This document shows, piece by piece, positions 9,015 through 16,583 of a stretch of 53,511 nt of DNA (position 1 is its first letter; each line of letters starts with the position of its first letter). The stretch is taken from the NCBI GenBank assembly GCA_903861045.1, contig CAIOST010000360.1:1-53511 (forward strand), read 5' to 3'. The DNA comes from an uncultured bacterium. Lineage in GTDB: Bacteria > Verrucomicrobiota > Kiritimatiellia > RFP12 > CAIWXQ01. The notes below the pieces were generated by a model. That model worked only from the letters and a program-made list of their open reading frames with translations. It was not told the origin of the DNA and ran no database searches. The position numbers were made by a program, and so were the translations under genes.

Positions 9015-9868
9015 ATGACGCTATTCAGCAGATGATGGCACGTTACGCTTGCAAGACCCAGGACGACCACATCAACGCGTTACGGGAGATTCTCCAGCAA
9101 ATCGCCTTGCTCGGCCTCTGGCGCGGCAAGTTCTTCGAACATGCCGCATTCTATGGCGGCACGGCGCTGCGCGTGCTGTATGGCCTGGACCGGTATTCCG
9201 AAGATCTCGACTTCTCCCTCCTCAAGCCGTCCAAGACATTCTCGCTGGACACCTATGGCCAGACGCTGCGCCGTGAGATCGCGAGCTTCGGCTTCGAGGT
9301 ATCGTTTGAAGTCCGGCAGAAGACGGCTGATTCGGCCATCGAATCCGCCTTTCTCAAGGCCAATACCGCCGAACAGTTGATTGTCATTCACGCCACCCAC
9401 ACCGCGTTACACCGCCATCAGACATTGAAGATCAAGCTGGAGATCGATACCGATCCTCCGGCCGGGTTCGAGACGGAGAGCCGGACCGTGCTCCTGCCGA
9501 CACCGTTTGCCGTACGCGTGTACCGTCGTCCGGATCTCTTTGCCGGGAAGATGCACGCGATCCTCTGCCGGAAATGGCAGAGCCGGGTCAAGGGGCGCGA
9601 CTGGTACGACCTGGTCTGGTATATCAGCCGTCATCCGCAACTGCATCTGAGCCACTTGGAAGCGCGTATGCGCGCTTCGGGCGACTGGACCGGCGACGCG
9701 AGCCTCACCCGCGCCGACCTGTTCAACCGCCTACGCGCCACCATTGCCGAACTGGACGTCGCCCAGGTGCGGCAGGAAACGAGCCGCTTCATCCGCGATC
9801 CGTCCACGCTGGCAATCTGGTCACCGGAATTCTTCAAGGAGATCACGGAGAAGATCGAGACGGTGTGA
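9011..9868 (+). CDS. AbiEii-family nucleotidyltransferase toxin
   Basis: FYGGTALRVLYGLDRYSEDLDFSL and FAGKMHAILCRKWQSRVKGRDWYDLVWYI; ATGA overlap with abiEi. Confidence 0.9.
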   Translation: MNDAIQQMMARYACKTQDDHINALREILQQIALLGLWRGKFFEHAAFYGGTALRVLYGLDRYSEDLDFSLLKPSKTFSLDTYGQTLRREIASFGFEVSFEVRQKTADSAIESAFLKANTAEQLIVIHATHTALHRHQTLKIKLEIDTDPPAGFETESRTVLLPTPFAVRVYRRPDLFAGKMHAILCRKWQSRVKGRDWYDLVWYISRHPQLHLSHLEARMRASGDWTGDASLTRADLFNRLRATIAELDVAQVRQETSRFIRDPSTLAIWSPEFFKEITEKIETV

Positions 9869-9923
9869 GGCGGATAGACATGTGCGTACGTGCGTGAGTA
9901 TGTAGGTCAGGCCGAAGCATGCC

Positions 9924-11079
9924 CTACATGGACACCGTTACGTCTATGTTGCCTTCCTCTTCTTTCCCGACACAAACGCAAATTTTGGCCACGCTCTTAT
10001 CAAGCCGAATTTCTTGCTCTCTTTTTTCTTCAGCCGGGAGCGTTATCCAGTCCACAAACCGTACTTCGCCCGCAACAAGTTCTTTCATTTTCGCAGGGTC
10101 GATCGGAACTACCTGTAAGTCAACTGGCATGCCGTCAGGACTAGAGAACTTCTGCAACTTCACTCTTACCGTGAAATTTGTTTCCGAGGTCTTCTTCATA
10201 GTCGCGCCCTTGTCTGCCTCATTAGCCACCGCCGGCTGTTCCGCCGCCTTGCGTTGCGCCGCCACTTCCTGCGCCACGATCGCGGCACCGCCCACCACCA
10301 CCACCACCACCGCCGCCGCGGCCACCGCCGCCACCATCTTGACTTTTGCTATGAACATGGCCTTCATCGCTCCCTTCGCCAGCATTGCTGCTGTTGATGA
10401 GGCGGTCGTGGCCGTGGCGGATGTCGACACGGCAGTCTTCACGGTCGCCAGGATGGAAGGAAGGAGTGTTTCCGGTACCGCTGTCGAGGCTTCGGAGGTG
10501 AGCAGGCCGGCGAGCGCCACGCCGCTGAGCGCGACGCCGCGCTTGGCCAGACGTGCGCAGTTTGGCGATACCGTCACTAGCGCGCCACTTCAGGGTGCCA
10601 ACCGTGCAACCGGCCAACGGCGCTGCGACCTCCTGACTGTGATTCTGCAAGTATCTCAGAATCACCGCCTGCCGGTATCGTTCCGGCAGACTCAGCAACG
10701 CGGCATCCACGAGTCCGAACACAGCGGGATCGAACTCTTCGGCCGACGGCGATCCGAAATTCTGAATCGCCTCGTCTTCCGCGTATGTGTCTTCACGCCT
10801 GACTCGGTGCATGCGCTTCCTCACGGTTTCGGCTGCCACATGATGCGCCACCCGGTACAGCCACGCGGAGAGATCGTTTTTGCGTAAGCCGCCGGCCTTC
10901 CGCGCCAGGACCACGAAGACCGCCTGCGAAGCGTCCTCGGCTTCGTGCGCATCTTTTAGCATTCGATGACAGGCCCGGTACACCATCGCACCGTGCCGTT
11001 TCATCAATTCGCCGAATGCCGTATCGTCCTGACGAGACGAATAGGCATCGAGCAATTCCGCGTCTGTCAGGGTCTGCAT
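9924..11079 (-). pseudogene. ECF-type sigma factor with TM and short C-terminal extension (ECF copy 3), apparently frameshifted near 10556
   Basis: N-terminal part in ORF 10222-11097 (MQTLTDAELLDAYSSRQ...AVILRYLQNHSQEVAAPLAGCTVGTLKWRASDGIAKLR). The C-terminal part continues in another frame as ORF 9924-10577 (RLAKRGVALSGVALAGLLTSEASTAVPETLLPSIL...VVVVVVGG...). Confidence 0.75.
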
Positions 11080-11241
11080 AGCGTAACAGCGTACCAAAGC
11101 ACTCCTTCCTTCTACAATAGGCCTGCAGTGGAAAGCGATTCGTTGGAAAAAAGGAGGGGGATTCGATTACTTTGTGGTTGAATATGCATGCCAATCCCGT
11201 TTTCTATTTGCAATAGATAACACTTATGATATGTTTCGCAT

Positions 11242-11883
11242 ATGAACTTAGGTGATATTGTCCGGATTGTCGGGGAACTGCCGTGCTTCGATTTGGCGCT
11301 GCTGACGCAGGCGTTCGATGACCGTCGGGAGGGAATCCGGGTGCAACTTTCGCGCTGGATGAAGCAGGGCAAGGTTATCGGACTCCGGCGTGGCATGTAT
11401 GCGCTCGCCGAGCCCTACCGACGCGCGACGCCGAATCCAGCCGTGCTCGCCGGCCGCCTGTACCGGCCGTCCTACCTCAGCGGGTTGTGGGCGCTGGGAC
11501 ACTACGACCTGATTCCGGAACGAGTCGTCAGGTTCACCAGTGTGACGCCACGCGTCCCAAGCCGCTTCGAGAATCCCTTCGGCGTCTTCGACTACCGTAA
11601 CATCAAGCAGGCCTGTTTCTTCGGATTTGCGTCAACCGGCGTTGCGGGTCAGGATTTCTTTGTCGCCGAACCCGAGAAAGCGTTGCTGGATCATTGGCAC
11701 CTGACCGAGGGGGAGTGGACCACGGAACGTATCGATGAGATGCGCTATCAGCATGTCGCTCGGGTTGACGCGGAACGTCTCGGGCGTTACGCGCAACGGT
11801 TTCAAAGTCCGCGCCTGGACCGGGCCGTCCAACGGTGGCTTCGAATGGCGGGTGATGCAGAGGAAGGAACGGTGGCGCTATGA
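11242..11883 (+). CDS. AbiEi-family antitoxin (copy 2)
   Basis: GLRRGMYALAEPYRRA...RPSYLSGLWALGHYDLIPERVVRFTSVTPRVPSRFENPFGVFDYRN...AEPEKALLDHW. Confidence 0.85.
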   Translation: MNLGDIVRIVGELPCFDLALLTQAFDDRREGIRVQLSRWMKQGKVIGLRRGMYALAEPYRRATPNPAVLAGRLYRPSYLSGLWALGHYDLIPERVVRFTSVTPRVPSRFENPFGVFDYRNIKQACFFGFASTGVAGQDFFVAEPEKALLDHWHLTEGEWTTERIDEMRYQHVARVDAERLGRYAQRFQSPRLDRAVQRWLRMAGDAEEGTVAL

Positions 11884-12674
11884 AAGAGGAAGCCTTGGCC
11901 TTGGTTCGGGGTGTACCAGATCCGGTGCAAGCCCTGAACCGACTCCGGGAATACCTTCAGGCTTTTGTGTTACGGTCGTTCCACGAAAGCGAGGCGTTCC
12001 GGCCGCTGGCCTTTGTCGGCGGAACAGCGCTGCGTTTCCTGCATGGTTTGCCGCGATTCTCCGAGGACCTCGATTTCTCGCTTGTTTCCATCGATGGCTA
12101 TGCGGGAAAGGAATGGATGGCCAAGGTGAAACGTGACTTGACGCTCGCCGGGTTCGCCCCGGAGGTGACCTGGAATGACCGCAAAGTTGTGCATACAGGC
12201 TGGGTTCGCGTGGCCGACATCCTGCATGAGGCGGGTCTGTCGGCCATGCCGACGGAGAAACTGGCCATCAAGGTAGAAATCGACACCCGGCCGCCGGCGG
12301 GTGGGAGCTGCGAACGACGGATCGTCACGCGCTACGTGACCTTCCTGCTCCAGCACTACGACCTGCCATCGCTCCTGGCCGGGAAACTGCACGCCGTCAT
12401 CACCCGCAAGTATGCCAAGGGGCGGGACTGGTACGATCTCATGTGGTATCTCTCGCAACGCCCGCCGGTGGCCCCGAACCTGCCATTGTTACAGGCGCTC
12501 GACCAGACGCAAGGAGCCGGACGTCGCGATGCTCTGGCCTGGAAGCAACTGGTGCAAGCACGGTTGACGGCCTTGGACATGCGGGCGGTCAGCGAGGATG
12601 TCGGTCCCTTCCTCGAACGGCCTAAGGACGCAGCGTTGCTGATGCGTGACAACCTGGCGGCGCTGCTGGGGTGA
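11880..12674 (+). CDS. AbiEii-family nucleotidyltransferase toxin (copy 2)
   Basis: FVGGTALRFLHGLPRFSEDLDFSL, LLAGKLHAVITRKYAKGRDWYDLMWYL; ATGA overlap with the antitoxin gene. Confidence 0.9.
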   Translation: MKEEALALVRGVPDPVQALNRLREYLQAFVLRSFHESEAFRPLAFVGGTALRFLHGLPRFSEDLDFSLVSIDGYAGKEWMAKVKRDLTLAGFAPEVTWNDRKVVHTGWVRVADILHEAGLSAMPTEKLAIKVEIDTRPPAGGSCERRIVTRYVTFLLQHYDLPSLLAGKLHAVITRKYAKGRDWYDLMWYLSQRPPVAPNLPLLQALDQTQGAGRRDALAWKQLVQARLTALDMRAVSEDVGPFLERPKDAALLMRDNLAALLG

Positions 12675-12734
12675 GAGAAGGGGTAAGGCTGTATTGCCAC
12701 CGCCATTCTCCAAGCCATGCGTACATCCCAAACC

Positions 12735-12925
12735 CAACCCGCGCAGGTAGCGCAGGATCACCGCTTCGCGGAAGATGGCTGGAATGGCATGCAGTTCGAC
12801 GTCCACCTGCCGCAGCACAGCATCCGTGTCAACATCCGACACGTCTATTGTCAGCCTCTGCTGCCAACCGGCGGCATCTTCCTGACGCCGTTCGCGATCC
12901 GATCGCTGCCGCAAAGCCTGCACAT
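12735..12925 (-). pseudogene. Remnant of an ECF sigma factor (region 4 N-terminal part)
   Basis: Minus-strand MQALRQRSDRERRQEDAAGWQQRLTIDVSDVDTDAVLRQVDVELHAIPAIFREAVILRYLRG; ...FREAVILRYL is characteristic of ECF region 4. Truncated on both sides. Confidence 0.65.
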
Positions 12926-13042
12926 GAACAATCTACCAGAAACAACGATTCCTTCCATACCTATGCTCACAAGATTACGCAAAAGGTTCGCGGAAAATTA
13001 TACCCGTCATTGGCCCATCAACTTCCATCGGGCCTCCGCTCG

Positions 13043-13107
13043 TAACGCAGCAGTTTGCATTAAGGCGTAATCGCGGCGGGTCCGGCGGCCCCGCCCTACC
13101 AGAAACC
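13043..13107. repeat. Copy of a dispersed GC-rich intergenic repeat (partner at 35320-35383)
   Basis: cagcagtttgcattaaggcgtaatcgcggcgggtccggcggccccgccctaccagaaacc resembles the reverse complement of 35320-35383. Confidence 0.65.
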
Positions 13108-13203
13108 TGCCTTGTACCGGAAATGAAAGCATTCACACGGTTATCTCTCAAGTCGGAAGGGAACGTCATCCCATAGAAGATCAGTTCAACGTACAAAAGA
13201 ACA

Positions 13204-13317
13204 ACGGCGCCGGGCTCGGGCACGTCTTTTGCGCGAAGAAAAATGCCAGCCAGAACTACTACACCATTGCGAATTCTATGATAGGGCGCGCAAACGCCGT
13301 CCCGAGCCCGGCGCCGT
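13204..13317. repeat. 17-bp perfect inverted repeat flanking about 80 bp
   Basis: acggcgccgggctcggg (13204-13220) and cccgagcccggcgccgt (13301-13317). Confidence 0.7.
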
Positions 13318-13404
13318 CCTATTTCAATGCCATAACCAGTGTGATTCCCTATCGCACTGGGCAACCCGGCGCGCCTGCTCTTGGCGTGCCCCGCAGAAAA
13401 ATAT

Positions 13405-13450
13405 CGGTTCCGAATAGGGGCGGCCGGTCGGCCGCCCCTATTCGGAACCG
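13405..13450. repeat. 46-nt perfect hairpin (21-bp arms, GGTC loop)
   Basis: cggttccgaataggggcggcc-ggtc-ggccgcccctattcggaaccg. On the minus strand it is followed by a T-rich stretch (gatattttt), so it could also end minus-strand transcripts. Confidence 0.75.
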
Positions 13451-13455
13451 CCGTC

Positions 13456-13497
13456 GTAACGACTTATCGCTTGAAAAGTGTTAATTTAAGTCGTTAC
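13456..13497. promoter_or_regulatory. 11-bp perfect inverted repeat, 20-nt spacer, upstream of fic
   Basis: gtaacgactta (13456-13466) and taagtcgttac (13487-13497), about 35 bp before the likely fic start. Confidence 0.65.
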
Positions 13498-13530
13498 AAT
13501 AAGGTCTGTTGCGCTAAAAAGGTGGTTACA

Positions 13531-14550
13531 ATGCCTGGAAAACCATTTCAATCCATGCTGCTTCCTTATGAGGAAGAGATCTTTGCTTTGCTGGATGCTG
13601 GCAGGAGTTTCCGTGAAACGGCTGCTGTATTGAACAAGGCGCATGGCTTGTCGGTCACGCACAACGCGGTTTTTTCATTTACCAAAAGCCGGCGCAGGCA
13701 GCGCGGATTTCGTCTCTTTTACGAGGGGCTCTCGCCAGATATCCGTGATCATCTCCTGAAGCAGGTTGCGGCGGTCTGGACGCATGACTCCACGGCCATT
13801 GAAGGTAATACCCTGACGCTGGGCGAAACCCTCAAGGTGCTGGAACTAGGCTTAACGATCAGCGGCAAACCCCTGCGGGAGCATCAGGAAGTTTACGGAC
13901 ATGCCCGGGCCATTGACCTCATCTACCGGATGCTTCGTCGTCCGGAGGTTACGCCGGAGGATCTGTTCGACCTGCATCGCGCGGTCATGCAAGCTTCGGC
14001 GGTGGATGCCCTCAATCCCGTCGGAAACTGGAAGCAGGCCAACAACGGCACCACAGGCGTGGCCAATGGCAAGATCGTCTACATGGAGTACGCCGACCCG
14101 CTGGACGTGCCGCACCTGATGAAGCGCTGGTTGCATGAATTCAACCGCGCACTGCAAGCGATGCGCCGGCCCGAGGACGCCATCCACGCGTATGTCATGG
14201 CGCACATGGGATTCGTGCGCATTCACCCCTTCTTCGACGGCAATGGCCGCGTAGCCCGGCTGGTAGCCAACATTCCCGTCCTGAAGGGTGGCCATCCCCC
14301 GATTGTTGTCCCCAAGGAACGACGCAGCGACTACATTGATTTGCTTTGGGAGTATCAGAACGCGGTTGGCAAGATCAACCGCGATTCGCCATTCGTACCA
14401 CCACATCCGGCTGTCGAACGTCTCATAGTTCTTCTGCGGACCGAATGGCAACACACCCTCGCGCCGATTACGGCCGCCCGCCAACGCGAAGCGGAACGAC
14501 ACGCCGACTCGGCGAAGATTTCTCCGCAGATTTCACAGATTAACGCATAG
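13531..14550 (+). CDS. Fic/DOC-family AMP-transferase-like protein with N-terminal HTH-like region
   Basis: Core motif HPFFDGNGR; inhibitory-helix-type motif STAIEGNTLTLGET; N-terminal EEEIFALLDAGRSFRETAAVLNKAHGLSVTHNAVFSFTKSRRRQ looks like a DNA-binding helix cluster. Start MPGKPFQ chosen over upstream Met. Confidence 0.88.
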   Translation: MPGKPFQSMLLPYEEEIFALLDAGRSFRETAAVLNKAHGLSVTHNAVFSFTKSRRRQRGFRLFYEGLSPDIRDHLLKQVAAVWTHDSTAIEGNTLTLGETLKVLELGLTISGKPLREHQEVYGHARAIDLIYRMLRRPEVTPEDLFDLHRAVMQASAVDALNPVGNWKQANNGTTGVANGKIVYMEYADPLDVPHLMKRWLHEFNRALQAMRRPEDAIHAYVMAHMGFVRIHPFFDGNGRVARLVANIPVLKGGHPPIVVPKERRSDYIDLLWEYQNAVGKINRDSPFVPPHPAVERLIVLLRTEWQHTLAPITAARQREAERHADSAKISPQISQINA

Positions 14551-14702
14551 ACGCGCACGGGTTACGAAGAGGTACTCGTCCACCGTACGCGTCGTCGTAA
14601 GGAGTTGATTGAATCGGTACGCAAGTAGAGCCGAAGGATGACGAAGTGAATTTCGTCTTTTGCGTTTATCGCGCCTGCTACTTTGCGCCTTGTCCTTCCG
14701 CA

Positions 14703-14945
14703 TCACCCCTGGCCCCCCCGCCTGAGCGTCCCATGCTCTGTCCCGCCTGTCGGCGACAGGACGCCTTCTTTCACCAATGTGTCGTCAGCTGCCGGCGTCA
14801 GCTTCACCGGAAGAAACGAGCCGCCTTTACGAATCTGCTCCATCTGGTACTGCATGAGGAACTTGTCCAAGTCCGCGGGGGCGGCGGTTTCGGCCGCCAC
14901 GAGATGCGCCACCCGATACACGCCTTCCTTCACAAACAAACTCCG
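14703..14945 (-). pseudogene. Chimeric remnant of ECF sigma factor (region 2 piece joined to unrelated C-terminal sequence)
   Basis: Minus-strand VYRVAHLVAAET matches WLYRVAHLVAAET of ECF copy 1, then AAPADLDKFLMQYQMEQIRKGGSFLPVKLTPAADDTLVKEG. Confidence 0.6.
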
Positions 14946-15000
14946 CAGTCAGGCCGAATACCTCGCATAAAAATGCGATCGGTCTTGACTATCGCCCAGT

Positions 15001-15033
15001 AATACGTATGATGCTTTTTATCTTATACGTATT
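15001..15033. promoter_or_regulatory. Inverted repeat upstream of the VapBC-like operon
   Basis: aatacgtat (15001-15009) and atacgtatt (15025-15033), just before the start at 15046. Confidence 0.55.
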
Positions 15034-15045
15034 GGGAGGCATGAC

Positions 15046-15306
15046 ATGGCAACGGCAAAACTCACGCTCAGCGCGAATGCGGATCTGATCGCGGACGCCA
15101 AGACCGTCGCGGCCCAAAGGAAGACCAGCGTTTCGGCCATGGTTTCCGGTTTCCTGCGGTCGGTATCCCGGCCTGAAGCTGATCCGTCATTGTCGCTGGG
15201 ACCGATCACGCGCCGGGCTTCCGGCATCGTCAAACTGCCGGCCGGACAATCCGACAAGGAGCTGCTCGGCGATGCACTGGCGACCAAGTACGGAGCCGCA
15301 CGGTGA
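15046..15306 (+). CDS. VapB-like antitoxin (DUF6364-like)
   Basis: MATAKLTLSANADLIADAKTVAAQRKTSVSAMVSGFL; ribbon-helix-helix-like N-terminus; overlaps a PIN-domain gene. Confidence 0.75.
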   Translation: MATAKLTLSANADLIADAKTVAAQRKTSVSAMVSGFLRSVSRPEADPSLSLGPITRRASGIVKLPAGQSDKELLGDALATKYGAAR

Positions 15307-15734
15307 GGATTCTCGTCGACACCAACGTTCTGCTGGACGTGCTGGCGCGCCGCGAGCCATTCTACGCGGCCGCCGCCGCGATCTGGTCGTTGGCGGAGCG
15401 GGGCGAAGTGCGCGCCGTAGTGTCGGCCATCAGCTTCAATAACGTCTATTACATCGTGCGTCGGGCGGAAGGCCGGACGCAGGCGCTGAAGGCCATGCGC
15501 CTGATCCGCGACGTCTTCGACGCCGTGCCGCCGGACAGCCAGATCATCAACCAGGCCATTGACGCCAACATGGACGACTTTGAGGATGCCGTTCAGTTCC
15601 ATTCGGCGATCCGCGCCAAGGCCACCTACCTCGTAACACGCAACCCCGGCGACTTCCCGAAGTCCGCATTGCCGATTCTCACACCGGACGAATTCCTCGC
15701 GGCATGGCGGAACAAGACAAGCGAACAGCCGTAG
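15303..15734 (+). CDS. PIN-domain VapC-like ribonuclease toxin
   Basis: MRILVDTNVLLDVLARREPFY...FEDAVQFHSAIRAKATYLVTRNPGDF; GTG start overlapping the antitoxin stop. Confidence 0.88.
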   Translation: MRILVDTNVLLDVLARREPFYAAAAAIWSLAERGEVRAVVSAISFNNVYYIVRRAEGRTQALKAMRLIRDVFDAVPPDSQIINQAIDANMDDFEDAVQFHSAIRAKATYLVTRNPGDFPKSALPILTPDEFLAAWRNKTSEQP

Positions 15735-15742
15735 CGGGACCA

Positions 15743-15865
15743 TCATTCGCCGAACACGAGACGAAGACGCACAGGTTTATCCTCCGACCACGGGTTATGG
15801 ACGCCCGCCTTCCGGGCCAGTACCACGAAGAACAACTCTTCCTTCTGCAATAAGCCTGCAGTGAC
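15743..15865 (-). pseudogene. Internally deleted remnant of ECF sigma family member
   Basis: Minus-strand FVVLARKAG (region 2) joined directly to RLRLVFGE*, the same C-terminal end as ECF copy 2 (LHLRLVFGE*). It retains the conserved upstream block cttccttctgcaataagcctgcag. Confidence 0.7.
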
Positions 15866-15939
15866 TGCCAAATCCCTCGCAATAAAATGAACGGCAAGAA
15901 CAATTACCGCCATCGCGGTGTTATTGGCGTATAATTTTG

Positions 15940-15955
15940 ACAACGACTAGGTTGT
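15940..15955. promoter_or_regulatory. Putative operator of HipBST module 2
   Basis: acaac-gactag-gttgt inverted repeat, flanked by two copies of gtataatttt, directly upstream of hipB-like 15973. Confidence 0.45.
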
Positions 15956-15972
15956 AGTATAATTTTACCGCC

Positions 15973-16272
15973 ATGACAGCACAAATCGGCCATATTATGT
16001 CCATGCTGGAAGCGCCAGAAATTGGCGCAGTGCTTCGTTACCATAGGCGACGCAGCGGCCTAAGCCAAAGCGAACTCGCCGCTTTGGCCGGTATCGGCAA
16101 AACCTCTGTCTTCGACATAGAAAGCGGCAAGCAAACCGTGCGTCTGGCCACGTTAATGGCCGCTCTGCGCGCCCTCAATATCGCCTTGACGCTTACAAGC
16201 CCGCTGATGGCGGAGTGCTCGCAAGCACTGAAAACCAGCCAGAACGCCACCCAAGGGGAAGACCCATCATGA
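15973..16272 (+). CDS. HipB-like XRE/HTH antitoxin (module 2)
   Basis: GAVLRYHRRRSGLSQSELAALAGIGKTSVFDIESGKQTVRLATLMAALRALNIALTL. Confidence 0.88.
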   Translation: MTAQIGHIMSMLEAPEIGAVLRYHRRRSGLSQSELAALAGIGKTSVFDIESGKQTVRLATLMAALRALNIALTLTSPLMAECSQALKTSQNATQGEDPS

Positions 16273-16583
16273 GGCGCGCACGGATTGACGTCATGGGGCA
16301 GCGGGCCGGTGTGCTGGAGGAGCCGGCGCCGGGCCGGTATATGTTTCGTTACGATGACGCTTATTCGGGACCGCCGGTCTCGTTGTCGCTGCCCGTTTCA
16401 AAACGCGAGTTCGTCTTTGAAGTGTTTCCACCTTTCTTCGAGGGGTTGCTGCCGGAAGGCGCGATGCTGGAAGGCTTGTTACGCCAGTGTAAGATAGACC
16501 GTACGGATCTTTTCGGACAGCTTCTGGCAGTTGGCGGCGATACAGTTGGCGCGGTCACGGTCACCGGGGAGGCCCCGGCATGA
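16269..16583 (+). CDS. HipS-like protein (module 2)
   Basis: MRRARIDVMGQRAGVLEEPAPGRYMFRYDDAY...FPPFFEGLLPEGAMLEGLL; ATGA overlaps on both sides. Confidence 0.83.
   Translation: MRRARIDVMGQRAGVLEEPAPGRYMFRYDDAYSGPPVSLSLPVSKREFVFEVFPPFFEGLLPEGAMLEGLLRQCKIDRTDLFGQLLAVGGDTVGAVTVTGEAPA

Noticed and set aside
11229-11243. atatg-tttcg-catat at the abiEi-2 start as an operator
   Set aside because: Only 5-bp arms in an AT-rich stretch; too weak to support.
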